NCBI GenBank assembly: GCA_964373815.1
Contig: CAYJWI010000027.1
Location: 1-11,917 of the forward strand
Reading direction: 5' to 3'
DNA length: 11,917 bases
DNA from: UBA10205 sp964373815
GTDB lineage: Archaea > Iainarchaeota > Iainarchaeia > Iainarchaeales > Iainarchaeaceae
The notes below the pieces were generated by a model. It ran no database searches and was not told the DNA's origin. It saw only the letters and a program-made list of their open reading frames with translations. The translations under genes and the position numbers were made by a program. Below are positions 6,305-11,917 of the stretch, in pieces (position 1 is the first letter of the stretch; every line of letters begins with the position of its first letter).

Positions 6305-6329
6305 CGACGGAGAGGTCCGTCGACGACCT
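6305..6329 (-). other. Two mutually exclusive hairpins abutting the tRNA 5' end
   Basis: CGACGGA (6305-6311) pairs with TCCGTCG (6316-6322) around a 4-base loop, ending one base before the tRNA 5' end. Alternatively AGGTC (6313-6317) pairs with GACCT (6325-6329) around a 7-base loop. The two share 6313-6322 and cannot form together, as in a switch or a precursor-processing choice. Confidence 0.5.
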
Positions 6330-6331
6330 GC

Positions 6332-6427
6332 CCTATCTTCTCGCCTTTGAGGCTCGATAGGCCCTGCTTCGCACGGCACAATCCTTCGCCTTTCTTGCCC
6401 CATCTTTTGCCTTTCGGGTTTGATGGG
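6332..6427 (-). ncRNA. Structured leader RNA with two related hairpins, upstream of tRNA-Ile
   Basis: Two hairpins, at 6399-6427 and 6332-6361, share the same layout on the minus strand: a 6-bp outer stem, purine-rich internal loops, a short GC stem, a 5-base loop, and a GCA tail. They agree at about 25 of 33 aligned positions. The outer stem is CCCATC/GATGGG in one and CCTATC/GATAGG in the other, so the C-G pair has become T-A, a compensatory change. The 37 bases between hold GGCA/TGCC and TGC-GAA-GCA potential stems. No known RNA family is recognised. It may be a long 5' leader of the tRNA transcript or a separate small RNA. Confidence 0.5.
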
Positions 6428-6454
6428 TCTTTCCCGCTCCTCTCGCGAACGGCT

Positions 6455-6486
6455 TTAATATTAGGTCTGTTAATTAGGTTTAAAAA
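6455..6486 (-). promoter_or_regulatory. Candidate promoter(s) for the leader and tRNA-Ile transcript
   Basis: Two TATA-like boxes are present on the minus strand: TTTTTAAA at 6479-6486 and AATATTAAA at 6455-6463. They predict transcript starts near 6457 and 6432 respectively. Either would place the paired hairpins at the 5' end of a transcript running into the tRNA. Confidence 0.4.
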
Positions 6487-6505
6487 GGTAGAGAATTTCG
6501 CGCCC

Positions 6506-6847
6506 TTAGAGTTCCTTCATGCTGATGTTGTTTGCGGTGTTTATTTCAAAGCCTGCGCTGGTTTGGGCTATTTTGCCGTACTTGCCAGTGCTAAGCCGCA
6601 GCGAACTCCTGAAAACTGATGTGTACGCATTCGAGATTTTGTAGTATTTGCCCCTTTCAACTTCGGTTATGCTCTCATCCCAGAGCGAGAGGAAAATGCA
6701 CCCTGTTTCATCTCCCACCAGAGCGTCGCAGACATTGTGGAACATGCTGTCGGATGGCAGCACCACCTGCCGCGGCTCGGTTTTCTCCTCGACTTTTACC
6801 ACTATTTCCACTTTCTTCTGGCCTGCCTTGAGCTCATTGATTTTCAT
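6506..6847 (-). CDS. OB-fold single-stranded nucleic-acid-binding protein (SSB-like)
   Basis: This 113-residue protein matches the single OB-fold SSB family of archaea (SOSS-B/Sulfolobus SSB-like). Visible family features are 'INELKAGQKKVEIVVKVEEKTEPRQV', then 'ALVGDETGCIFLSLWDE' (about residues 42-58) and 'YKISNAYTSVFRSSLRLSTGKYGKI'. Such proteins coat single-stranded DNA in repair and replication, though some bind RNA. It has no acidic C-terminal tail. It overlaps the upstream kinase gene by 14 bases. A GTG at 6856 in frame is probably part of a GGTG Shine-Dalgarno element positioned before ATG 6847. The two genes form an operon reading leftwards. Confidence 0.8.
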   Translation of the reverse strand: MKINELKAGQKKVEIVVKVEEKTEPRQVVLPSDSMFHNVCDALVGDETGCIFLSLWDESITEVERGKYYKISNAYTSVFRSSLRLSTGKYGKIAQTSAGFEINTANNISMKEL

Positions 6848-7385
6848 TAGCAGCACCGTGGCCTATTTTTCCCATCATCGCATCAATCTGCTCGAAAAGC
6901 TTTCCCTTTTTGCCGGTGTTCTGGATTTCTATTTCCGCGGCATCGAGGACTTTCCCGAAGCCCTTTGTCTCGACATCCCTCTCATCCCTTGCATAGAACC
7001 CGCCCGCGTCCTGCGGGTCTATCCTTGATTTGCGGCCGAACCTGCTCTCTTTTCCCGCCGAAACCTTCACAAGCTTTAGCAAGGGGAATTTTTTCCTGAA
7101 ATAGTTTATTTCCTCAATCGAGCGCGGGCCTGCGAGCACAATGTTGTCCTTTTCGGAAATTTTTTTGTCGAGGAGCTTTGCCACCGCGTCCATCCCAATT
7201 TGTTTCCTTATCATGTCGCCGAGCCTGAGCATTTTTTCCTTCGTCGCCTTCTCGGAGCGCTTTTCTATCATTTCCCTTAGCACGGAGCTGAAGGTGTATT
7301 TCGCGTACCCGTATTTTTCGGAAATGTAATCTGCCGCCGTGTCCTTTCCCGCGCGCGCGAGGCCGATCACTATTATCACTGCCAT
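6834..7385 (-). CDS. P-loop nucleotide kinase-like protein (UPF0200/dephospho-CoA kinase-like)
   Basis: This 183-residue protein starts with a Walker A loop, 'GLARAGKDT' (residues 8-16), and has the helix-rich lid region of small kinases ('FSSVLREMIEKRSEKATKEKM'). Next come 'IVLAGPRSIEEINYF' (about 82-96), 'RIDPQDAG' and 'RDERD' (133-137). This order resembles archaeal UPF0200 proteins annotated as dephospho-CoA-kinase-like or adenylate-kinase-like. The true substrate is not known. Promoter geometry (TATA-like element at 7406-7415) gives an almost leaderless transcript from ATG 7385. It is the first gene of an operon with the OB-fold protein, with which it overlaps. Confidence 0.78.
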   Translation of the reverse strand: MAVIIVIGLARAGKDTAADYISEKYGYAKYTFSSVLREMIEKRSEKATKEKMLRLGDMIRKQIGMDAVAKLLDKKISEKDNIVLAGPRSIEEINYFRKKFPLLKLVKVSAGKESRFGRKSRIDPQDAGGFYARDERDVETKGFGKVLDAAEIEIQNTGKKGKLFEQIDAMMGKIGHGAANENQ

Positions 7386-7405
7386 GCGATTATCTGGGCT
7401 TGGAG

Positions 7406-7415
7406 GTTATTAAAA
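7406..7415 (-). promoter_or_regulatory. TATA-like box of the kinase / OB-fold operon
   Basis: The minus strand reads TTTTAATAAC here, centred 26 nt before the ATG at 7385, which predicts a leaderless or nearly leaderless mRNA. Confidence 0.5.
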
Positions 7416-7436
7416 GAATTAGTTTTGCGCTTTTTT

Positions 7437-7448
7437 AAAAAAGAAAAG
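7437..7448 (-). terminator. T-run terminator downstream of the thermosome gene
   Basis: The minus strand carries CTTTTCTTTTTT, adjacent to an inverted CTTTTTTAAAAAAG palindrome (7430-7443). It ends the 3' region of the thermosome transcript, about 140 nt after its stop codon. Confidence 0.5.
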
Positions 7449-7487
7449 AATCCGCCGTTGAATGCTGAGCAACCCCCGTGCGTAGCA

Positions 7488-7579
7488 GGGTACCCCGTAC
7501 CCAACCAACCGAGGCTTACCGAAGGTAACCGTTCCCTTCCGAGGAGCAGCTCGGAGTCGGGTGCTCCCCCACCTGAGCA
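7488..7579. other. Cluster of four hairpins in the thermosome 3' region
   Basis: Inverted repeats lie in close succession: GGGTAC/GTACCC (7488-7502), TTACC/GGTAA (7516-7528), TTCCGAG/CTCGGAG (7537-7556, ending in a T-G pair) and TGCTC/GAGCA (7562-7579). The stretch is clearly more GC-rich than the AT-rich tracts beside it, as is common for structured RNA in archaea. No coding potential is convincing here. It may be a stabilising 3' untranslated region or a small RNA; the strand used is unknown. Confidence 0.45.
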
Positions 7580-7586
7580 GAGGTTG

Positions 7587-9230
7587 TCACATATCCATAT
7601 CGCCCATGCCGCCGCCCATCCCTCCGGGCGGCATTGGGGGGCCTTTGCTCTTGCCAGAGCCTGCTATGATGTCGTCAATTCGCAGGAGCATTTCAGCCAC
7701 TTCCGAAGCTGAGGTGACTGCCTGCGTCTTGACCTTGAGAGGCTCTGTGACCTTGTTCTTTTTCATGTCGTCGAGCTTGGCCTCGTACACGTTTACGCCT
7801 ATCCATTTCCCTTCCTTGGTTGCGTGCTTGCTCCTTAGCGCGACTATTGTGTCTATCGGGTCCATGCCTGCAGTTTCGGCAAGGGTTCTTGGTATTGATT
7901 CCATCGCTTCAGCGAAGGCCTCCACCGCGAGCTGTTCCCTTCCGCCAACCGTCTTTGCATAGTCGCGCAGCCTGAATGCGACTTCCGATTCGCTAGAGCC
8001 CCCGCCGTAGACTATTTTTCCCACCTTTATTGCCGAGGCGACTGCGCCTATTGCGTCCTTTACCGCCCTCTCGGCCTCATCTACCACGTGCTCCGAGCCT
8101 CCCCTTACGAGCAGAGAGACGCTCTTGGGGTTTTTGCAGCCTTCGACAAAGACCATGTCATCGCCGGAGATTTTCTTCTCCTGCACTGCCTGTGCCTTTC
8201 CGAGGTCTTGCGCTGTGAGATCGTTAACCCTCGAGACGACTTTTGCGCCGGTGGCTTTTGCGAGAGCGTCCATATCGGATTTCTTTACCCTGCGCACCGC
8301 CATTATCCCGTCCTTTGCGAGGTAGTGCTGCGCGATGTCATCTATCCCTTTCTGGCAGATGACTACGTTAGCGCCTGCCTTCTTCACTGTATCGACCATC
8401 CTGCGCAGTGTTGCCTCCTCGTTGTCGAGGAATGCCTGCAGCTGCTCGGGGTCGGAAATTTGTATCTTTGTGTCGGTTTCGGGGCTCTTGATTTCCATTG
8501 CCGCGTCTATCAGCGCAATCTTCGCGCCTTCGACTTTCTTGGGCATTCCGGAGTGCGCTATTTCTTTGTCAATTATTATTCCGTCTATTAGCTGCGAATC
8601 CGCGAGGCTTCCGCCCATTTTCTTCTCGATTTTTATGTCATCGAGGTCTATGGCAATTTTCTTATCTTCCTGCACAGCGATCTGCACTATCGCCTTCATC
8701 ACGAGCTCCGAGAGCTGTTCCTCGCCTTCCGCGCTCTTGCCTGTCATGGAGGTCTTCGCTATCTGCCTTAGCGCTGCCTTGTCGTTTAGGGTTATGTCCT
8801 CGCTCATCTGCTCGAAATACTCCCTTGCCTTTTCCGAAGCGAGCCTGTAGCCCTTTATGATCACAGTTGGGTGTATCTCGTCGTTGAGGAGCTTCTCTGC
8901 CTTTTCGAGCAGGCTTCCTGCAAGAACTACTACGCTTGTGGTGCCATCGCCGACTTCGGAGTCCTGCGTCTTTGCGACCTCTACCATCATTTTTCCCGCG
9001 GGGTGGTCAATGCTCATCTCCTGGAGTATTGTCGCGCCGTCGTTGCTGATTATTACATCTCCCAGGTCATCGACAATCATCTTGTCCATTCCCTTAGGGC
9101 CGAGCGTGCTTTTCACGGCGTTCGCGACTGCCTTTGCTATCAGTATGTTTATCCTCTGGGCGTCCATGCCCCTTGTCCTTCTTGCCCCTTCGGGGAGAAA
9201 GACCATGTTTTGGTTCATTTCCTGTGCCAT
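7587..9230 (-). CDS. Thermosome subunit (group II chaperonin)
   Basis: This 547-residue ATP-driven chaperonin subunit builds a double-ring complex that refolds proteins in a closed cavity. Family blocks are 'STLGPKGMDKM' (41-51), 'ISNDGATILQ' (61-70), the nucleotide-site 'VGDGTTS' (93-99), 'GGGSSESEVAFRLRDYA' and 'ETAGMDPIDTI' in the C-terminal equatorial half. The tail is Gly/Met-rich, 'PPGGMGGGMGDMDM', as usual for thermosomes. AGGAGGT at 9237-9243 lies at the right distance from ATG 9230 and fixes the start. An 11-bp direct repeat flanks the TATA region upstream, a possible heat-shock operator. No second thermosome subunit is in the window. Confidence 0.97.
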   Translation of the reverse strand: MAQEMNQNMVFLPEGARRTRGMDAQRINILIAKAVANAVKSTLGPKGMDKMIVDDLGDVIISNDGATILQEMSIDHPAGKMMVEVAKTQDSEVGDGTTSVVVLAGSLLEKAEKLLNDEIHPTVIIKGYRLASEKAREYFEQMSEDITLNDKAALRQIAKTSMTGKSAEGEEQLSELVMKAIVQIAVQEDKKIAIDLDDIKIEKKMGGSLADSQLIDGIIIDKEIAHSGMPKKVEGAKIALIDAAMEIKSPETDTKIQISDPEQLQAFLDNEEATLRRMVDTVKKAGANVVICQKGIDDIAQHYLAKDGIMAVRRVKKSDMDALAKATGAKVVSRVNDLTAQDLGKAQAVQEKKISGDDMVFVEGCKNPKSVSLLVRGGSEHVVDEAERAVKDAIGAVASAIKVGKIVYGGGSSESEVAFRLRDYAKTVGGREQLAVEAFAEAMESIPRTLAETAGMDPIDTIVALRSKHATKEGKWIGVNVYEAKLDDMKKNKVTEPLKVKTQAVTSASEVAEMLLRIDDIIAGSGKSKGPPMPPGGMGGGMGDMDM

Positions 9231-9284
9231 TGCGCTACCTCCTAAAAGTGCGTTAAAAAATGGTCTAAATTTCGTGTATATTTA

Positions 9285-9332
9285 TTGCTGGATATAAAGG
9301 TATATAAACGCTATTGTTTTTTTGCTGGATAT
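9285..9332 (-). promoter_or_regulatory. Thermosome promoter with 11-bp direct repeats flanking the TATA box
   Basis: The minus strand carries TATA boxes at about 9299-9308 and 9291-9298, giving a transcript start near 9275-9280 and a leader of about 45-50 nt. TTGCTGGATAT occurs at 9285-9295 and again at 9322-9332, 37 bp apart, on either side of the main TATA box. Such placement suits a repressor or a heat-shock regulator, although the protein is not in this window. Confidence 0.5.
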
Positions 9333-9370
9333 GCGGATTTGGAGCCAGTTGTTTTCGCTGTTGATTCAGG

Positions 9371-9388
9371 CTTAAATACTGCCTAGGC
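9371..9388 (+). promoter_or_regulatory. TATA-like box and GCCTAGGC palindrome before the 93-codon gene
   Basis: CTTAAATACT (9371-9380) is centred about 25 nt before GTG 9400. It lies between AGGC (9368-9371) and GCCT (9381-9384) and is followed by the perfect palindrome GCCTAGGC (9381-9388). This may be a promoter with an operator. Confidence 0.35.
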
Positions 9389-9399
9389 TTTACTTCTTT

Positions 9400-9681
9400 G
9401 TGCGTAATGGGGCGAGAGGCGCAAGTTCCAATAAGAGGGGTTTCAAGCCAGGGCTAAAGAGGGTCTCTGAAGGGCCTTTCATGCCAGAACACGTCTCGGC
9501 TTTAGCCATTGAGTTTGACAACCATGGGATTAGCCCTTTGAGAATCAAGTCCTTTGAAGAAATTCCACCAGAAATACTTCGGGGATTTGCCAGCAGGATT
9601 CGTGTGGACCCCACTGCTCCGGGTTTCAAGGGCTTGGTGAAAAAAACCTTTGCACGCATCCACCGCGACAAGGTGCTTTGA
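9400..9681 (+). CDS. Small basic protein of unknown function
   Basis: I do not recognise this 93-residue protein. It has a basic Gly/Ser/Arg-rich N-terminus ('RNGARGASSNKRGFKPGLKR'), then a more ordered part ('SALAIEFDNHGISPLRIKSFEEIPPEI') and a basic end ('GFKGLVKKTFARIHRDKVL'). No membrane segment or cysteine cluster is seen. The promoter geometry favours a leaderless GTG start at 9400; an alternative is ATG 9481, preceded by GAAGGG, giving 66 residues. It diverges from the thermosome gene and converges on the nitroreductase gene, with 12 nt between. The basic termini might bind nucleic acid, but this is speculation. The ORF is a single frame with no strong competitor. Confidence 0.5.
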   Translation: MRNGARGASSNKRGFKPGLKRVSEGPFMPEHVSALAIEFDNHGISPLRIKSFEEIPPEILRGFASRIRVDPTAPGFKGLVKKTFARIHRDKVL

Positions 9682-9693
9682 TTTCCCCGAATT

Positions 9694-10299
9694 TCAGATA
9701 AGCACTTCTTCTTTCGCAAACCGCAGTTTGTGCTTTGCCGTATCCGCGGCATAGCCTATAGGGCAGAGGGCGGTCGGCACAAGGTTTGCCGGAAGAGCGA
9801 GGATTTTCGAGTATTCCGCCGCATTGAACCCTTCCATTGGGCATGAATCAAAGCCGAGCGCCTTCGCGCCGTTTAGCGCATTGCCGAGGCAGAGGTATAC
9901 CTGCCTCTGCGCCCATGTTAGCTTTTCATTTTCCTTCATGTTTTCAACAAAGCCCTTCATCATCCCGAAATAAGTGTCATGGTTGTCCGACTTGCCCGCC
10001 CCTTTTGTCTGCGCCTCGAGCCTGTGGTAGAGGCCCATGATGTCAGTGTCGGCGCAGAAAACAAGCAGGTGCGAGCACGTGGTTATCTGCTCCTGCCCGT
10101 AGGATGCCTCAAGCAACTTCTTTTTCGTTTCATCGTCAGCGATGACCTTCACTTTCCACGGCTGCAGGTTGAAAGACGAAGGCGCAAGCCTTACCATCTC
10201 AAGCAGCTCGTTCAATCTCTCTTCAGGTATCCTCCTTCCGGAAAATTTCTTCACTGCATACCTCTGCTTTACAATCTCGTAGAATTTAATGTCGTTCAT
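9694..10299 (-). CDS. Nitroreductase-family FMN oxidoreductase
   Basis: This 201-residue protein has the FMN-dependent nitroreductase layout: an N-terminal 'RYAVKKF' (13-19), 'APSSFNLQPWKV' (39-50) at the flavin site, a central helical region, then 'GFDSCPMEGFNAAEY' and 'CPIGYAAD' near the C-terminus. Members use NAD(P)H to reduce nitro compounds, quinones or flavin-related substrates; the physiological substrate here is unknown. The length is normal. Transcription probably starts close to ATG 10299 from the TATA element at 10323-10332, so the mRNA would be almost leaderless. It is divergent from an MFS efflux gene, which could link detoxification to export. Confidence 0.9.
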   Translation of the reverse strand: MNDIKFYEIVKQRYAVKKFSGRRIPEERLNELLEMVRLAPSSFNLQPWKVKVIADDETKKKLLEASYGQEQITTCSHLLVFCADTDIMGLYHRLEAQTKGAGKSDNHDTYFGMMKGFVENMKENEKLTWAQRQVYLCLGNALNGAKALGFDSCPMEGFNAAEYSKILALPANLVPTALCPIGYAADTAKHKLRFAKEEVLI

Positions 10300-10311
10300 G
10301 TGATATATTGG

Positions 10312-10336
10312 ATGCCCGATATGTTTTTAAATGCCC
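10312..10336. promoter_or_regulatory. Shared divergent promoter with two ATGCCC sites
   Basis: The tract 10323-10332 (ATTTAAAAAC on the minus strand, TTTTTAAAT on the plus) can serve as a TATA box for both nitroreductase and the MFS gene. ATGCCC repeats at 10312-10317 and 10331-10336 bracket it, 19 bp apart, which could mark a regulator site. Confidence 0.4.
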
Positions 10337-10387
10337 ACTTTCAAATCCCTTAAGAAGCTTTCGAGTGTTTTGTAAAAGGTGCCCCTG

Positions 10388-11644
10388 ATGGAAAAGAAAA
10401 ACGACGACTTTTTTCGCCCCGTGCTCCCGATATTTTTCGTAGTGCTCATTGACATGATAGGCTTTGGCATAGTAATCCCGCTGCTCGCCCCCCTTCTCCT
10501 CAACGCCGGCCCAGGTTTGCTGCCTGTTTCCTCGAGTTTCCAGGACCGGGTGCTCATGCTCGGTCTCTTGATTTCGACTTTCCCTATAATGCAGTTCTTC
10601 AGCTCGCCTTTGCTCGGCGCGCTCTCCGACAAGCACGGTAGAAAAAAGGTTCTGATGTACTCGCTGCTCGGTGCGTTTGCCGGCTACATCATTTTCGCGG
10701 TAGGGATAATGCTAAACAACCTCGCACTGCTCTTCATCGGGCGCGCAATCGACGGCTTTATGGGGGGCAACATCACTGTCGCATACTCGGTGCTCGCGGA
10801 CATAAGCGATGAAAAATCCAAGGCGAGGAACTTCGGCTTCATTGGGATGGCTTTCGGTTTTGGTTTCATAATAGGGCCTTTCATCGGAGGAAAGCTCGCG
10901 GATCCATCACTCGTTGGCTGGTTCAATTTTTCAACGCCGTTCCTTTTTGCCGCCCTGCTCGCGCTGCTGAACACCATTCTTGTCAAGTGGAAGTTCAGAG
11001 AAACCCTTGCCACAAAAATCGAGAGCAAGATAGACCTCTTCACGGGCGTTAGGAATATCAAGAAGGCTTTTGCGATGCCGAACCTGCGACTTATTTTCAT
11101 AGTGATTTTCCTGCTCACATTCGGCTTTAGTTTTTTCACGCAGTTCTCGCAGGTATTCATGGTCGAGCGCTTCAGCTTCAACCAGTCGCAGATAGGCGAC
11201 ATTTTCGCATACATCGGTATTTGGATTGCGCTCACGCAGGGCCTTATCATGCGGCCGGTTTCAAAGCACCTAAAGCCCGAGCAGGTGCTAAAGTTTTCAA
11301 CCCTCGGGCTTGCTGTGACAATCCTCTGGCTTATTTTCATCCACAGCCCTGACATGCTGCTGCTCAATTTCCCGCTCATCGCGATTTTCCAGGGGCTAAC
11401 TTACCCCAACTACACAGCTATTGTATCAAACCTCGCGGGGAGGGAGTCGCAGGGCGAAATACTCGGCATAAACAGTTCCATCCAGGCGCTCGGCTTTGCC
11501 ATTCCGCCCATAATTTCCGGGGTAATTGTCTCACTCGGCCTCGTTGTGCCGCTCATCGCTTCCGCGCTCCTGGTTTTCCTCGGATGGCTCGGCTTTGTGC
11601 TCTTCTTCAGGCCGATGCGGAAGGAAGTCTTCCACGAAGTCTGA
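10388..11644 (+). CDS. MFS transporter, TetA/multidrug-efflux-like
   Basis: This 418-residue membrane protein has about 12 hydrophobic helices, expected for the major facilitator superfamily. Residues about 11-33 ('PVLPIFFVVLIDMIGFGIVIP') are typical of the TetA/drug-proton antiporter group. The conserved loop between helices 2 and 3, 'GALSDKHGRKK' (77-87), is present, as are 'GRAIDGFMGGN' and 'GFGFIIGPFIGG' of helices 4-5. The second half contains 'YPNYTAIVSNLAGRESQGEILGINSSIQ'. It probably exports a hydrophobic compound in exchange for protons; the substrate cannot be told. AAGGTG (10376-10381) six bases before ATG 10388 supports this start over the in-frame GTG at 10379. The gene faces away from the nitroreductase. 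Confidence 0.9.
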   Translation: MEKKNDDFFRPVLPIFFVVLIDMIGFGIVIPLLAPLLLNAGPGLLPVSSSFQDRVLMLGLLISTFPIMQFFSSPLLGALSDKHGRKKVLMYSLLGAFAGYIIFAVGIMLNNLALLFIGRAIDGFMGGNITVAYSVLADISDEKSKARNFGFIGMAFGFGFIIGPFIGGKLADPSLVGWFNFSTPFLFAALLALLNTILVKWKFRETLATKIESKIDLFTGVRNIKKAFAMPNLRLIFIVIFLLTFGFSFFTQFSQVFMVERFSFNQSQIGDIFAYIGIWIALTQGLIMRPVSKHLKPEQVLKFSTLGLAVTILWLIFIHSPDMLLLNFPLIAIFQGLTYPNYTAIVSNLAGRESQGEILGINSSIQALGFAIPPIISGVIVSLGLVVPLIASALLVFLGWLGFVLFFRPMRKEVFHEV

Positions 11645-11652
11645 ATCTTTGT

Positions 11653-11713
11653 TAACACCCCCGACATTTCGGGTAAGGGACGAGAGTTGACACAGAGCAA
11701 AACTCGGGTGTTA
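11653..11713. other. Inverted-repeat structure resembling a three-way junction
   Basis: TAACACCC (11653-11660) pairs perfectly with GGGTGTTA (11706-11713). Within it, CCCGA (11660-11664) pairs with TCGGG (11669-11673), and GAGTT-like 11684-11688 pairs with AACTC (11701-11705). The result would be an 8-bp closing stem enclosing two hairpins. It follows the MFS stop by 9 nt, so it could be a 3' end structure or a small element. Confidence 0.45.
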
Positions 11714-11744
11714 CCACGAATTCTTTGAAACGCTTGCTTCTCTC

Positions 11745-11765
11745 ATGTAAATAGAATGTAAATAG
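11745..11765. repeat. Two direct ATGTAAATAG repeats, 11-bp spacing
   Basis: ATGTAAATAG occurs at 11745-11754 and 11756-11765. The 11-bp step matches a helical turn, the same spacing as in the antitoxin operator, so it may be a regulator-binding array. A TATA-like tract follows at 11771-11780. Confidence 0.5.
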
Positions 11766-11844
11766 TTCGTATTTTATAACTTGCTCCAACGGTCATCGCC
11801 GAATTTAGCCGTATGCCAAAGGCCGGTACGAAACTCTGACATTC

Positions 11845-11852
11845 CTTTTATC
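11845..11852 (+). promoter_or_regulatory. TATA box of the PIN-domain gene
   Basis: CTTTTATC is centred about 26 nt before ATG 11875, predicting a leaderless mRNA. Confidence 0.5.
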
Positions 11853-11874
11853 TCTTTCTATTCATAATGAAACC

Positions 11875-11917
11875 ATGGCTCGGCAATTAAGGGTGCTGCT
11901 TGATACCAGTGTTTATG
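11875..11917 (+). CDS. PIN-domain protein, VapC-like (N-terminus only)
   Basis: Only 14 codons fall within the window: 'MARQLRVLLDTSVY'. A short strand followed by 'LLDTSVY' is the usual N-terminus of PIN-domain ribonucleases such as VapC, whose first catalytic aspartate is in this motif (here D10). VapC toxins cleave RNA and are normally encoded after their VapB antitoxin, but no antitoxin ORF is visible in 11645-11874, so it would be an orphan, have a downstream partner, or be a housekeeping PIN protein. The start is supported by TATA placement. The identity is tentative because of truncation. Confidence 0.55.
   Translation, partial: MARQLRVLLDTSVY

Noticed and set aside
6304..6450. RNase P RNA or SRP RNA candidate in the tRNA leader
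   Set aside because: The conserved RNase P boxes and the SRP domain IV GGAAGG/AGCAG pattern are not present, and the region is too short.
7460..7586. A second tRNA in the hairpin cluster
   Set aside because: No T-arm TTCRAAY motif or cloverleaf pairing is seen on either strand.
7425..7712. 95-codon + strand ORF over the hairpin cluster
   Set aside because: It runs into the antisense of the thermosome gene and its Pro/Arg/Ser-rich product fits a GC-rich structured region.
8088..8850. Long + strand ORFs of 167 and 171 codons opposite the thermosome gene
   Set aside because: They are antisense shadows of a highly conserved gene, and have compositionally odd Ser/Arg/Cys-rich products with no family features.
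10684..11379. 231-codon minus-strand ORF opposite the MFS gene
   Set aside because: It mirrors the transmembrane coding sequence in another frame; the product is Ser/Lys/Pro-rich with no family features.
11813..11839. 8-codon ORF (MPKAGTKL) after a TATA-like tract
   Set aside because: It is too short to support as a gene, with no ribosome site of note.
1..11917. CRISPR array, insertion sequence or transposase
   Set aside because: No regularly spaced repeats with unique spacers and no transposase-like ORF are found. The repeats present are short operators or the single 53-bp pair.

Overview
The window comes from an archaeon. It encodes a group II chaperonin (thermosome), deoxyhypusine synthase, Sec61-beta, an archaeal-type IleRS and a wHTH regulator. 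Promoters are TATA-type and sit about 25 nt from starts, and several genes look leaderless. The small compact genes, a RelE/DUF2683-like toxin-antitoxin pair and a tRNA-Ile with a UAU anticodon suggest a DPANN-like or otherwise deep lineage, but the exact lineage cannot be read from the sequence.

Layout, left to right. Positions 1-870 hold a leftward antitoxin-toxin operon bracketed by a near-perfect 53-bp direct repeat; the right copy is the promoter of sec61-beta. Sec61-beta and deoxyhypusine synthase follow on the + strand (874-2069). A wHTH regulator and a small conserved wHTH-like protein diverge from a 45-bp shared promoter with a 25-bp palindrome (2077-2712). A leftward block then holds tRNA-Ile(UAU), ileS and a GNAT acetyltransferase (6303 down to 2740), preceded by a structured leader with two related hairpins. 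Further right is a leftward P-loop kinase / OB-fold pair (7385 down to 6506), then the thermosome gene (9230 down to 7587) with a hairpin-rich 3' region. A 93-codon orphan gene converges on a nitroreductase, which diverges from a TetA-like MFS transporter (9400-11644). The right edge cuts the start of a PIN-domain (VapC-like) protein, preceded by a three-way-junction-like inverted repeat and tandem 10-bp repeats.

How the genes work together: most are housekeeping (isoleucine decoding, hypusination, secretion, protein folding). The tRNA that reads AUA lies beside the synthetase that should charge it, which is the clearest functional pairing. The accessory signal lies in the toxin-antitoxin/repeat block and the edge PIN gene.

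No stretch over 300 bases lacks a gene. The least explained DNA is 6304-6505 (structured leader), 7386-7586 (hairpin cluster and terminator), 9246-9399 (thermosome promoter) and 11645-11874.
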